Origin: JAXMEQ01 sp046348225
GTDB taxonomy: Bacteria; Pseudomonadota; Gammaproteobacteria; Burkholderiales; Burkholderiaceae_C
Assembly: GCA_046348225.1 (NCBI GenBank)
Contig: JAXMEQ010000009.1
Location: 1 to 64,000, forward strand
Length of the DNA stretch: 64,000 nt
Direction: 5' to 3'
This document shows, one piece after another, positions 8,618-16,567 of the stretch; positions within the stretch are counted from its first letter, which is position 1; each line of letters begins with the position of its first letter. A program made the position numbers and the translations under genes. The notes below the pieces were generated by a model. That model was not told where the DNA came from. It worked only from the letters and a program-made list of their open reading frames with translations, and did no database searches.

Positions 8618-9512
8618 GGCCCAGCATCACGCAGGCCAGCGCGGCCACCACCAGCGCGATGCCTGCCCATTGCCACGGCGTGATGGTTTCACCCAGCACC
8701 AGCACCCCCGCGCTCAGGCCCACCAGAGGCACCCCCAGGCTGAACGGCGCCACCCGGTTGGCGGCATGGCGCTTGAGCAGGCCGGTCCACAGCGCGTAGG
8801 CGAGGATGGTGGCCACCCAGCCCAGGTAGGCCACCGAGAGCCAGCCCGTCAGCGGCGCCGCCAGCCATTGCCAGTGCGTGGCGGGCGCGTCAAACAGCAG
8901 CGTGAGCAGCACGAAAGGCAGCACCGGTGCCAGGCTGCTCCACACCACGAAGCCCAGCGCGTCGTACTGGCTGCTGGCCTGCTGCGCCTTGCGCGCCACG
9001 ATGTTGGACGCCGCCCACATGGCCGCAGCACACAGGTTGAGCAGCAGCCCCCAGAAGGTGGTGGCACTGCCGGTGCCCGCCGGCGCCACGAAGTTCATGG
9101 CAAAGCAGCCCAGCCCGAGCGCCGCCAGCAGCAGGCCTGCCTGCAGCGGCCGGCTGGCCCGTTCGCGCAGCAACACAAAGCCGAATATGGCGGTGAAGAA
9201 CACCTGCGTCTGCATCAGCACCGACGCCAGCGCCGCCGTCATGCCCACCTGCAGCGCACTGAACAGGAAGCCGAACTGCCCCACGCCCTGAAAGACGCCG
9301 TAGGTCACCACCCATTTCCAGTGCAGCTGCGGCGGACGCACCAGCAGCACGAGCGGCAGCGCCGCAAACACGTAGCGCGCCGCGCCCAGCTGGAACGGGG
9401 TGAAGTCGCGCAGCGCGAACTTCATGGCCACAAAATTCAGGCCCCAGATCACCACCACCGCCAGTGCGGCAGTGTAGTCACGGCCAGTCAGCGCACCGGC
9501 GGGCGGCGTCAC
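8580..9512 (-). CDS. DMT-superfamily (EamA) transporter, coupled to a thioesterase gene
   Basis: A 310-residue protein with ten predicted spans and two EamA repeats (first helix AALAVVVIWGLNFVAMKFALR). I place the start at the GTG at 9512: its GTGA overlaps the TGA of the upstream thioesterase (9509-9511), the standard arrangement for translational coupling, and the longer extension is polar and overlaps the thioesterase. It is a paralogue of the DMT protein at 6871-7755 but clearly diverged. Likely an exporter of small metabolites; the substrate is unknown. The 3' end overlaps pyrF on the opposite strand. Confidence 0.8.
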   Translation of the reverse strand: MTPPAGALTGRDYTAALAVVVIWGLNFVAMKFALRDFTPFQLGAARYVFAALPLVLLVRPPQLHWKWVVTYGVFQGVGQFGFLFSALQVGMTAALASVLMQTQVFFTAIFGFVLLRERASRPLQAGLLLAALGLGCFAMNFVAPAGTGSATTFWGLLLNLCAAAMWAASNIVARKAQQASSQYDALGFVVWSSLAPVLPFVLLTLLFDAPATHWQWLAAPLTGWLSVAYLGWVATILAYALWTGLLKRHAANRVAPFSLGVPLVGLSAGVLVLGETITPWQWAGIALVVAALACVMLGPRLARPAAGRAS

Positions 9513-9949
9513 GCCGCTGCCCGCGACGCGTCCAGCTGCGCCTTGACGCGGCTGGCCAGCGCCACTTCGCCCGGGGTCTCGGGCGTCCAGGCGTCCACCG
9601 GCATCGGCCGGCCGTGGGAGTCGACCGAGACAAACACGATCAGGCACTCAGTGGTTTTCTCCAGGTGGGTGCCCTTCATGTCGCCGCTGCGCACCTCCAC
9701 GGCAATGTTCATGCTGGTGGTGCCGGTGTAGGCCAGCCGCGCCTCCACTTCCACCAGGTCGCCGATCATGATGGGCCGGTGAAACCGGATGCCGCCCACA
9801 TACACCGTGACGCAGTAGCGCTTGGCCCAGCGCGTGGCGCAGGCATAGCCGGCTTCGTCGATCCATTTCATGACGGTGCCGCCATGCACCTTGCCGCCAA
9901 AGTTGACGGTGCTGGGCTCGGCCAGAAAGCGCAGGGTGATCGATGACAT
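9509..9949 (-). CDS. Acyl-CoA thioesterase, hotdog fold (YciA/Acot type)
   Basis: A 146-residue single hotdog-domain protein. The motif FGGKVHGGTVMKWIDEAGYACA (residues ~17-38) contains the HGG and acidic catalytic residue in the central helix typical of acyl-CoA hydrolases of the YciA/BACH family. These hydrolyse short to long acyl-CoAs to free acid and CoA, often to rebalance CoA pools. The gene is first in a two-gene operon with the DMT exporter, an association that could couple acid release to export, though this is speculation. It is separated from uvrA by 73 bp filled by a repeat element. Confidence 0.85.
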   Translation of the reverse strand: MSSITLRFLAEPSTVNFGGKVHGGTVMKWIDEAGYACATRWAKRYCVTVYVGGIRFHRPIMIGDLVEVEARLAYTGTTSMNIAVEVRSGDMKGTHLEKTTECLIVFVSVDSHGRPMPVDAWTPETPGEVALASRVKAQLDASRAAA

Positions 9950-9967
9950 GCGGGTTCCCTCTCTCGT

Positions 9968-10022
9968 TTGCTATTGATTTTATAGCGCTTCACGCATATT
10001 CCATGCGGGTTGCAGCCATTTT
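9968..10022 (+). repeat. Two-hairpin short repeat, copy R1
   Basis: Matches the window's ~56-bp family: a GCTAT-N7-ATAGC stem with AT-rich loop, then GCGCTTCACGCAT, ATGCGGG and GCAGCC-ATTTT. In this copy CGCAT/ATGCG forms a second 5-bp hairpin. It ends directly at the uvrA stop codon (10023-10025, minus strand). See copies R2-R8. Confidence 0.85.
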
Positions 10023-12944
10023 CTACGCCAAAAGACGCTTCAGATACCGCCCGGTGTGGCTGGCCGGGTTGGCGGCGATGTCTTCCGGTGTGCCCACGCC
10101 CACCACGGTGCCGCCGCCGGCGCCGCCTTCGGGCCCCATGTCGATCAGCCAGTCGGCGGTCTTGATGACGTCCAGGTTGTGCTCGATCACCACGATCGTG
10201 TTGCCCGCGTCGCGCAACTGGTGCAGCACTTTCAGCAGCAGGTCGATGTCGGCAAAGTGCAGCCCGGTGGTGGGCTCGTCCAGGATGTACAGCGTGCGGC
10301 CGGTGTCGCGCTTGCTCAATTCAAGGGCCAGCTTCACGCGCTGTGCCTCGCCGCCTGACAGCGTGGTGGCGGCCTGGCCGAGCTTGATGTAGCTCAGGCC
10401 CACGTCCAGCAGCGTCTGCAGCTTGCGCGAGAGGGTGGGCACGGCCTTCAGGAACTCGTAGGCGTTTTCCACCGTCATGTCGAGCAGCTGGGCGATGTTG
10501 CGGCCCTTCCACTGCACTTCCAGCGTTTCGCGGTTGTAGCGCATGCCCTTGCAGACGTCGCAGGGCACGTACACATCGGGCAGGAAGTGCATTTCCACCT
10601 TCACCACGCCGTCGCCCTGGCAGGCCTCGCAGCGGCCGCCCGCCACGTTGAAGCTGAAGCGCCCGGGGCCGTAGCCGCGCTCTTTGGCCATCGAGGTTTC
10701 GGCCATCAGCTCGCGGATCGGCGTGAACAGCCCGGTGTAGGTGGCCGGGTTGCTGCGCGGCGTGCGGCCAATCGGCGACTGGTCGACGTTGATGACCTTG
10801 TCGAAATGCTCGATGCCGTCTATCTCTTCATGCGGCGCCGGTTCTTCATGCGCGCGGTACAGCTGGCGCGCCACGGCGGCGTACAGCGTGTCGTTGACCA
10901 GCGTGGACTTGCCCGAGCCCGACACGCCGGTCACGCAGGTCAGCAGGCCGACCGGGATGTCCACGCTCACGTTTTTCAGGTTGTTGCCGCTGGCACCCAC
11001 GATCTTCAGCACCTGGGGCGTGGCCTGCTGCGACAGCCGGTGTCGCCGTGCCGGCACGGCGATGCGCCGTGCACCCGACAGGTACTGTCCGGTCAGCGAT
11101 TCGGCATTCGCCTGCACCTGCTCGAACGTGCCCTGCGCGATCACGCGTCCGCCGTGAATGCCGGCGCCCAGGCCCATGTCGATCACATGGTCGGCCGCGC
11201 GGATCATGTCTTCGTCGTGCTCGACCACCAGCACGCTGTTGCCGATGTCGCGCAGGTGCTTCAGCGTGCCGATCAGGCGGTCGTTGTCGCGCTGGTGCAG
11301 GCCGATGCTGGGCTCGTCCAGCACATACATCACGCCGGTCAGGCCCGAGCCGATCTGGCTGGCCAGCCGGATGCGCTGGCTCTCGCCGCCGCTGAGCGTC
11401 TCGGCGCTGCGGTCCAGGCTCAGGTAGTTCAGGCCCACGTCGTTCAGGAACTTCAGGCGCAGGCCGATCTCGCGCACCACCTTGTCGGCAATCTCGGCTT
11501 TGGCGCCGTGCATCTTCAGCGCGGTGAAGTAGTCCAGCGCGTCGCGCAAGGTGGCGTGGCTCACTTCAAAGATGGCGCGGGCCTGGGCGCCTTCGCCAAT
11601 CTTCACGTGCCGGGCCTCGCGCCGCAGGCGGGTGCCGCCGCAGTCGGGGCAGGGCTGCAGGCTGCGGTAGCGCGCCAGTTCTTCGCGCACTGCCACCGAG
11701 TCGGTCTCGCGGTAGCGCCGCTCCATGTTGGGGATGATGCCTTCGAACGGGTGCTTCTTGTTCAGCTTCTTGCCTGCGAAGTTGCCCGAGTCCATGGTGT
11801 AGCTGAACTTGATGTCTTCGTCGCCCGAGCCGTGCAGGACGGCGTGCTGCACCGGCGCGGGCAGCGACTCGAACGGCGCTTCCACACTGAACTTGTAGTG
11901 TTTGGCCAGGCTTTCGATCAGCGCGAAGTAGTAGCCGTTGCGCCGGTCCCAGCCCTTGATGGCGCCGCTGGCCAGGCTGAGCGTCGGGAAGGCCACCACC
12001 CGGGCCGGGTCAAAGAACTCCATGTGGCCCAGGCCGTCGCAGGTGGGGCAGGCGCCCACGGGGGAGTTGAATGAGAACAGCCGGGGCTCCAGCTCGCTGA
12101 TGGAGTAGTTGCACACAGGGCACGAGAACTTGGCGTTGAACAGGTGTTCGGTGCCGCTGTCCATCTCGAGCGCCAGGGCGCGGCCTTCGGCCAGGCGCAA
12201 AGCGGCCTCGAAGCTTTCGGCCAGGCGCTGCTGCATGTCGGCGCGCACCTTCAGCCGGTCCACCACTACGTCGATGTTGTGCTTCTCGGTCTTCTTGAGT
12301 TTGGGCAGCTCGTCAAACTCGCAGAGCTTGCCGTTGACGCGGAAGCGCACGTAGCCCCTGGACTGCATCTCGGCGAACACATCGACGAACTCGCCCTTGC
12401 GGTCGCGCGCCACCGGCGCCAGCACCATGAGTTTGGTGTCCTCGGGCAGCGCCAGCACCGCGTCCACCATCTGGCTCACCGTCTGCGCCTGCAGTGGCAG
12501 GTTGTGGTCCGGGCAGTAGGGCGTGCCGGCGCGCGCATACAGCAGGCGCAGGTAGTCGTGGATTTCGGTCACCGTGCCCACGGTGGAGCGCGGGTTGTGG
12601 CTGGTGGCCTTCTGCTCGATGCTGATGGCCGGGCTCAGGCCCTCAATCACGTCCACGTCGGGCTTGTCCATCAGTTGCAGGAACTGCCGGGCATAGGCGC
12701 TCAGGCTTTCCACATAGCGGCGCTGGCCCTCGGCGTACAGCGTGTCGAACGCCAGGCTGGACTTGCCCGAGCCGCTCAGCCCGGTGATCACCACCAGCTG
12801 GTTGCGCGGGATGTCGATGTCGACGTTCTTGAGGTTGTGCGTGCGGGCGCCGCGGATGCTGATGCGCTGGGCCGCCAGCGCGCGCGCCAGGTACCTGCCG
12901 TCGGCGCTGTCAGCAACGTACTTGCCGTCGGTCGGGGAGTTCAT
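10023..12944 (-). CDS. uvrA: Excinuclease ABC subunit A
   Basis: A 973-residue DNA-damage sensor of nucleotide excision repair, which forms the UvrA2B complex and loads UvrB. It has two ABC ATPase modules: Walker A GLSGSGKSS (55-63) and GVSGSGKST, signature LSGGESQRIRLA and LSGGEAQRVKLA, and DEP(S/T) Walker B motifs. Zinc-binding cysteine pairs occur in CPVC...CPTC, CPDCGGT and CEACQGDG...CDVCKGM. The length is slightly above the usual 940-960 because of a short N-terminal extension. TATGAT at 12972-12977 could be the -10, giving a leader of about 20 nt. No LexA-type palindrome is evident upstream. Confidence 0.98.
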   Translation of the reverse strand: MNSPTDGKYVADSADGRYLARALAAQRISIRGARTHNLKNVDIDIPRNQLVVITGLSGSGKSSLAFDTLYAEGQRRYVESLSAYARQFLQLMDKPDVDVIEGLSPAISIEQKATSHNPRSTVGTVTEIHDYLRLLYARAGTPYCPDHNLPLQAQTVSQMVDAVLALPEDTKLMVLAPVARDRKGEFVDVFAEMQSRGYVRFRVNGKLCEFDELPKLKKTEKHNIDVVVDRLKVRADMQQRLAESFEAALRLAEGRALALEMDSGTEHLFNAKFSCPVCNYSISELEPRLFSFNSPVGACPTCDGLGHMEFFDPARVVAFPTLSLASGAIKGWDRRNGYYFALIESLAKHYKFSVEAPFESLPAPVQHAVLHGSGDEDIKFSYTMDSGNFAGKKLNKKHPFEGIIPNMERRYRETDSVAVREELARYRSLQPCPDCGGTRLRREARHVKIGEGAQARAIFEVSHATLRDALDYFTALKMHGAKAEIADKVVREIGLRLKFLNDVGLNYLSLDRSAETLSGGESQRIRLASQIGSGLTGVMYVLDEPSIGLHQRDNDRLIGTLKHLRDIGNSVLVVEHDEDMIRAADHVIDMGLGAGIHGGRVIAQGTFEQVQANAESLTGQYLSGARRIAVPARRHRLSQQATPQVLKIVGASGNNLKNVSVDIPVGLLTCVTGVSGSGKSTLVNDTLYAAVARQLYRAHEEPAPHEEIDGIEHFDKVINVDQSPIGRTPRSNPATYTGLFTPIRELMAETSMAKERGYGPGRFSFNVAGGRCEACQGDGVVKVEMHFLPDVYVPCDVCKGMRYNRETLEVQWKGRNIAQLLDMTVENAYEFLKAVPTLSRKLQTLLDVGLSYIKLGQAATTLSGGEAQRVKLALELSKRDTGRTLYILDEPTTGLHFADIDLLLKVLHQLRDAGNTIVVIEHNLDVIKTADWLIDMGPEGGAGGGTVVGVGTPEDIAANPASHTGRYLKRLLA

Positions 12945-13065
12945 GCGTGGGTGGGCCCGGGAAAGCCTTAAATCATAGTCCCGCAGCGCTTCTGGCGCAC
13001 CTGTCAGGTTCTGGCCTGTGCCTGATGCTGGCGCTGCGCGCCGGGCTGGCCCATGGGGCCGACCT

Positions 13066-13087
13066 CTGGCGCCGCTGGCGGCGCCAG
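13066..13087 (-). terminator. Perfect 10-bp hairpin downstream of the HiPIP gene
   Basis: Arms CTGGCGCCGC and GCGGCGCCAG with a two-base loop, 10 bp beyond the HiPIP stop codon. There is no T-run on either side, so it is a candidate transcript-end hairpin rather than a classical intrinsic terminator. Confidence 0.45.
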
Positions 13088-13097
13088 GCGGACGCTA

Positions 13098-13409
13098 TCA
13101 GGCCTTCTTGACCCAGGCGGTGCACCAGCCGTTGCCAGCCACCTGCTTGCCGGCGAACAGCGGGCAGGCGCCTGCTGCGTCGGTGGCCTTGCCGGCGAAC
13201 AGCTGGCAATTGGTGCACTTCTGGTCGGCCTTGTGCTTGGCGTGCTTCTTGCCGTCCACCTTGGTGGTGTCCTTGGCATAGCCGAGCGCGACGGCCTGGG
13301 GGTCTTTTTCGTCGAGCATCGGGGCCTGGGCTTGCGCGGCCGTGGCGGCCAGCACCGAGCCACCAGCGGCGACTTGCATGAAGAAAACGCGGCGATTGGA
13401 TGACATCAT
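13098..13409 (-). CDS. High-potential iron-sulfur protein (HiPIP), Tat-exported
   Basis: A 103-residue precursor with a twin-arginine signal (SSNRRVFFMQVAAGGSVLAATAAQA) and a ~75-residue mature domain. The four cysteines that bind one cubane [4Fe-4S] cluster are visible in CTNC, GACPLF and GWCTAW, with the Tyr of VALGYAKD near the mature N-terminus. HiPIPs are small periplasmic electron carriers, linking the bc1 complex to photosynthetic reaction centres or to terminal oxidases and thiosulfate or iron oxidation in non-phototrophs. No partner redox gene is adjacent, so its donor and acceptor are unknown. AGGAG lies about 8 nt before the first of two tandem ATGs. Confidence 0.92.
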   Translation of the reverse strand: MMSSNRRVFFMQVAAGGSVLAATAAQAQAPMLDEKDPQAVALGYAKDTTKVDGKKHAKHKADQKCTNCQLFAGKATDAAGACPLFAGKQVAGNGWCTAWVKKA

Positions 13410-13590
13410 GGGGGGAACTCCTGTTGTGGCCTGATCTGACGGGCAAATGATGCCACCAAAATACTGACCAGGTCATTCCTTTACATCCTAGTCTAGTAAG
13501 GCCGTCGGAATACGCGGCTGGCCGTCCGGCCTGGCGCGATGGTGGACAATTGCAGGCTCTCTTCTTCCCCACTACCCACTCCGCGCCTGC

Positions 13591-14832
13591 GTGTCTTCTT
13601 CCCCCGCTTCTTCCGGCCCGCTGCCTGCCACGGACGCGCCCGCCAGCACGATGACACCGACCGAGCGGCGCTCCAGCCTGTCGCTCGCCTTCATTTATGC
13701 GCTGCGCATGCTGGGCCTGTTCCTGGTGCTGCCGGTGTTCGCGCTGGAGGCGCAGAAGTACCCGGGCGGCGACAACCCGGCCCTGGTCGGGCTGGCCATG
13801 GGCGTGTATGGGCTGACGCAGGGGCTGCTGCAACTGGTGTTTGGCATGGCATCCGACCGGCTGGGCCGCAAGCGCGTGATCGTCTTTGGCCTGCTCATTT
13901 TTGCCGCTGGCAGCTTTCTGGCAGGCGCCGCCGGCTCGCTGGTGGAACTGATCCTGGGCCGCATGCTGCAGGGCGCGGGCGCCATTTCGGCCGTGGTGAC
14001 GGCGCTGCTGGCTGACCAGACCCGCGACGCGGTACGCACCAAGGCCATGGCACTGGTGGGGGCCAGTATCGGGCTGATGTTTGCGCTGTCGCTGGTGGCG
14101 GCGCCGGTGCTGACGGCGCTCATGGGGCTGTCGGGCCTGTTTGTGCTGACGGGTGTGCTGGCGCTCACCGGTGTGGCGGTGGTCATCTGGGCTGTGCCGG
14201 CCGAGCCGGCACGCCATGTCAATGTGGTGCGCGGAAAGCTGTCGGATGTGCTGCGCGACGTGCCCACGCTGCGCCTGAACTTCGGTGTGTTTGTGCTGCA
14301 CGCCGTGCTGCTGGCCATGTGGGTGGCGGTGCCCGCCATGCTGGTGGACGCCGGGCTGCCCAAGGCCCACCATTGGTGGGTGTACCTGCCGGCGGTGTTT
14401 GCCTCTTTCATCGTGATGGGCCTGACGCTGTTCCCGCTGGAGCGCCGGGGTTACCTGCGCGCCGTGTTTCTGGGCGCCGTGGCACTGATCGGCCTGGTGC
14501 AGGTGGGGCTGGCACTGGCGGCCAGTGCGCCCGGCATTGCCGTGCTGTCGGCCCTGCTGTTTGCTTTTTTCTGCGGCTCCAACATCCTGGAGGCGAGCCA
14601 GCCCAGCATCGCCTCGCGCGCGGCGCCGGCCCATGCGCGCGGCGCGGCGCTGGGCTTTTACAACACGCTGCAGTCGCTGGGCTTTTTCGCCGGTGGCGTG
14701 GTGGGTGGCCTGCTGGTCAAGTCGGTTGGTCCCGCGGGCCTGTTTGCGGCCTGCGCGGCGGCCATGGGGCTATGGCTGGCGGTCGCCTGGCCCATGAAAC
14801 CCATCGAGGCGCCGCACCGCAAAGCGGCATAA
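13591..14832 (+). CDS. MFS transporter (DHA1, YajR-like)
   Basis: A 413-residue, twelve-span major facilitator protein starting at a GTG (MSSSPASSG..., a polar Ser/Pro/Ala-rich leader of ~25 residues before helix 1; an internal ATG at residue 21 is an alternative). MFS motif A is GMASDRLGRKRVI in the loop between helices 2 and 3, and motif B-like GRMLQGAGAIS in helix 4. The short C-terminus lacks the YAM domain that E. coli YajR carries. It is probably a proton-driven exporter; the substrate is unknown. It ends 29 bp upstream of ssb. Confidence 0.82.
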   Translation: MSSSPASSGPLPATDAPASTMTPTERRSSLSLAFIYALRMLGLFLVLPVFALEAQKYPGGDNPALVGLAMGVYGLTQGLLQLVFGMASDRLGRKRVIVFGLLIFAAGSFLAGAAGSLVELILGRMLQGAGAISAVVTALLADQTRDAVRTKAMALVGASIGLMFALSLVAAPVLTALMGLSGLFVLTGVLALTGVAVVIWAVPAEPARHVNVVRGKLSDVLRDVPTLRLNFGVFVLHAVLLAMWVAVPAMLVDAGLPKAHHWWVYLPAVFASFIVMGLTLFPLERRGYLRAVFLGAVALIGLVQVGLALAASAPGIAVLSALLFAFFCGSNILEASQPSIASRAAPAHARGAALGFYNTLQSLGFFAGGVVGGLLVKSVGPAGLFAACAAAMGLWLAVAWPMKPIEAPHRKAA

Positions 14833-14861
14833 TCGCCCGACCCATTTCCTGGAGCCCCGTC

Positions 14862-15356
14862 ATGGCATCCGTCAACAAAGTCATCCTCGTCGGCAACTGC
14901 GGCCGCGACCCCGAAATCCGTTACCTGCCCTCGGGCCAGGCCGTGGCCAACGTGAGCGTGGCCACCTCCAGCCGCCGCAAGGACAAGACCACCGGCGAGA
15001 CGGTGGAAGACACGCAGTGGCACCGCGTCACTTTCTACGACCGGCTGGCCGAAATCGCTGGCGAATACGTCAAGAAAGGCCGCCCCATCTATGTGGAAGG
15101 GCGGCTCAAGTACGGCAAGTACACCGGCCAGGACGGCATTGAGAAGAACACCGTGGACATCATCGCCACCGAGCTGCAGTTGCTGGGCGGCCGTGAAGGC
15201 ATGGGCGGCCCCGGCGGTGGTGACGAAGACGGCGGTGGCGCCCCGCGTCGCGCCGCGCCCGCGCCGCGTGCCGCCGCCCCGGCACCGGCTGCGCGCCCCG
15301 CACCCGCCAAGTCGTCCAGCGGTTTTGACGACATGGACGACGACATCCCGTTCTGA
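14862..15356 (+). CDS. ssb: Single-stranded DNA-binding protein
   Basis: A 164-residue protein: an OB-fold (residues 1-~110, opening MASVNKVILVGNCGRDPEIR), a Gly/Ala/Pro-rich linker, and the acidic tail ending DDDIPF that recruits repair and replication partners. It coats single-stranded DNA as a tetramer during replication, recombination and repair. A GGAG sequence lies before the ATG, and CATAAT at 14828-14833 could be the -10. The stop codon is followed after one base by repeat copy R2. Nearby uvrA makes this a loosely DNA-repair-themed stretch, though the genes are not in one operon. Confidence 0.98.
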   Translation: MASVNKVILVGNCGRDPEIRYLPSGQAVANVSVATSSRRKDKTTGETVEDTQWHRVTFYDRLAEIAGEYVKKGRPIYVEGRLKYGKYTGQDGIEKNTVDIIATELQLLGGREGMGGPGGGDEDGGGAPRRAAPAPRAAAPAPAARPAPAKSSSGFDDMDDDIPF

Positions 15357-15357
15357 T

Positions 15358-15413
15358 CTGCTATTAAATTTATAGCGCCTCACGCAGCCCCAATGCGGGC
15401 TGTAGCCGTTTTG
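15358..15413 (+). repeat. Two-hairpin short repeat, copy R2
   Basis: GCTAT-N7-ATAGC stem, then GCGCCTCACGCA...TGCGGGCTGTAGCCGTTTT. Starts one base after the ssb stop codon. It is the copy closest to the consensus together with R1. Confidence 0.85.
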
Positions 15414-15433
15414 GTTTCAAAGCAGGGGCGAAA

Positions 15434-16546
15434 TCAGGCTTTGGCGGCGATCACGCCGCCACCCAGGCATACATCGCCGTCGTACAGCACCGCGCTCTGG
15501 CCGGGCGTCACGGCCCATTGCGGGTCGCTGAAGTCCAGGTGAAAGGCGCCGTTGGGGCCCGCGGCCAGCTGGCAGGCTGAGTCGGCCTGGCGGTAGCGGG
15601 TTTTGGAGCCGTAGCTGCCGGGGGCGGGCGGCTCGCCGGCCGTCCAGCTTGCGTCGGCGGCGTCCAGCGCCAGCGACTGCAGCCAGGGGTGGTCGTGGCC
15701 CTGCACCACCCACAGCGTGTTGGCGTCCATGTCCTTGCGTGCCACAAACCAGGGCGCGTGCTCGCCGCCGCCTTTCGGGGCGCGCTTGTCCTTGACGCCG
15801 CCAATCCCCAGCCCCTGTCGCTGGCCCAGGGTGTAGAAGCTCAGGCCCTGGTGCTGGCCCAGCACGCGGCCACGCTCGTCCTTGATCGGCCCCGGCTCTT
15901 TCTGGATGTAGCGGTTCAGAAACTCGCGGAACGGCCGCTCGCCAATGAAGCAGATGCCGGTCGAGTCCTTCTTCTTCGCGTTGGGCAGACCGATGTCTTC
16001 GGCGATGCGGCGCACCTCGGTCTTGCGCAGCTCGCCCACCGGGAACAACGTCTTGGACAGCTGCGCCTGGTTCAGGCGGTGCAGAAAGTAGCTCTGGTCC
16101 TTGGCCGGGTCCAGGCCCTTGAGCAGCTCGTGCCGGCCGGTGGCCTCGCTCAGCCGAACCCGCGCGTAGTGGCCGGTGGCAATTTTTTCGGCGCCCAGGC
16201 GCATGGCGTGGTCCAGAAACGCCTTGAACTTGATCTCGGCGTTGCACAGCACGTCGGGGTTGGGCGTACGGCCGGCCTGGTACTCGCGCAGGAACTCGGC
16301 AAACACGCGGTCCTTGTACTCGGCGGCAAAGTTCACGTGCTCGATCTCGATGCCAATCACATCCGCCACGGCCGCCGCGTCCACGAAGTCGACGTTGGAC
16401 GAGCAGTACTCGCTGTCGTCGTCGTCTTCCCAGTTCTTCATGAATATGCCGATGACCTCGTAGCCCTGCTGCTTGAGCAGGTACGCACTCACCGCGGAGT
16501 CCACGCCCCCGCTCAAACCCACCACCACTCTCGTTGCGCTGCTCAT
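15434..16546 (-). CDS. mnmA: tRNA-specific 2-thiouridylase
   Basis: A 370-residue cytosolic enzyme that thiolates U34 of tRNA-Lys, -Glu and -Gln, taking sulfur from the IscS/Tus relay. The PP-loop is S12-G-G-V-D-S17; catalytic cysteines are C101 (NPDVLCNAEIKF) and C199 (STGICFIGER), as in E. coli MnmA. I chose the ATG at 16546 over the one at 16555. GATAAT (16554-16559) ends 7 nt before the chosen ATG and overlaps the alternative. The gene is divergent from the proline-rich protein gene, with only 21 bp between start codons. Confidence 0.95.
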   Translation of the reverse strand: MSSATRVVVGLSGGVDSAVSAYLLKQQGYEVIGIFMKNWEDDDDSEYCSSNVDFVDAAAVADVIGIEIEHVNFAAEYKDRVFAEFLREYQAGRTPNPDVLCNAEIKFKAFLDHAMRLGAEKIATGHYARVRLSEATGRHELLKGLDPAKDQSYFLHRLNQAQLSKTLFPVGELRKTEVRRIAEDIGLPNAKKKDSTGICFIGERPFREFLNRYIQKEPGPIKDERGRVLGQHQGLSFYTLGQRQGLGIGGVKDKRAPKGGGEHAPWFVARKDMDANTLWVVQGHDHPWLQSLALDAADASWTAGEPPAPGSYGSKTRYRQADSACQLAAGPNGAFHLDFSDPQWAVTPGQSAVLYDGDVCLGGGVIAAKA

Positions 16547-16567
16547 TTGTGCCATTATCCCAAGGCA

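Noticed and set aside
12945..13000. SOS/LexA box before uvrA
   Set aside because: No CTGT-N8-ACAG palindrome near the start.
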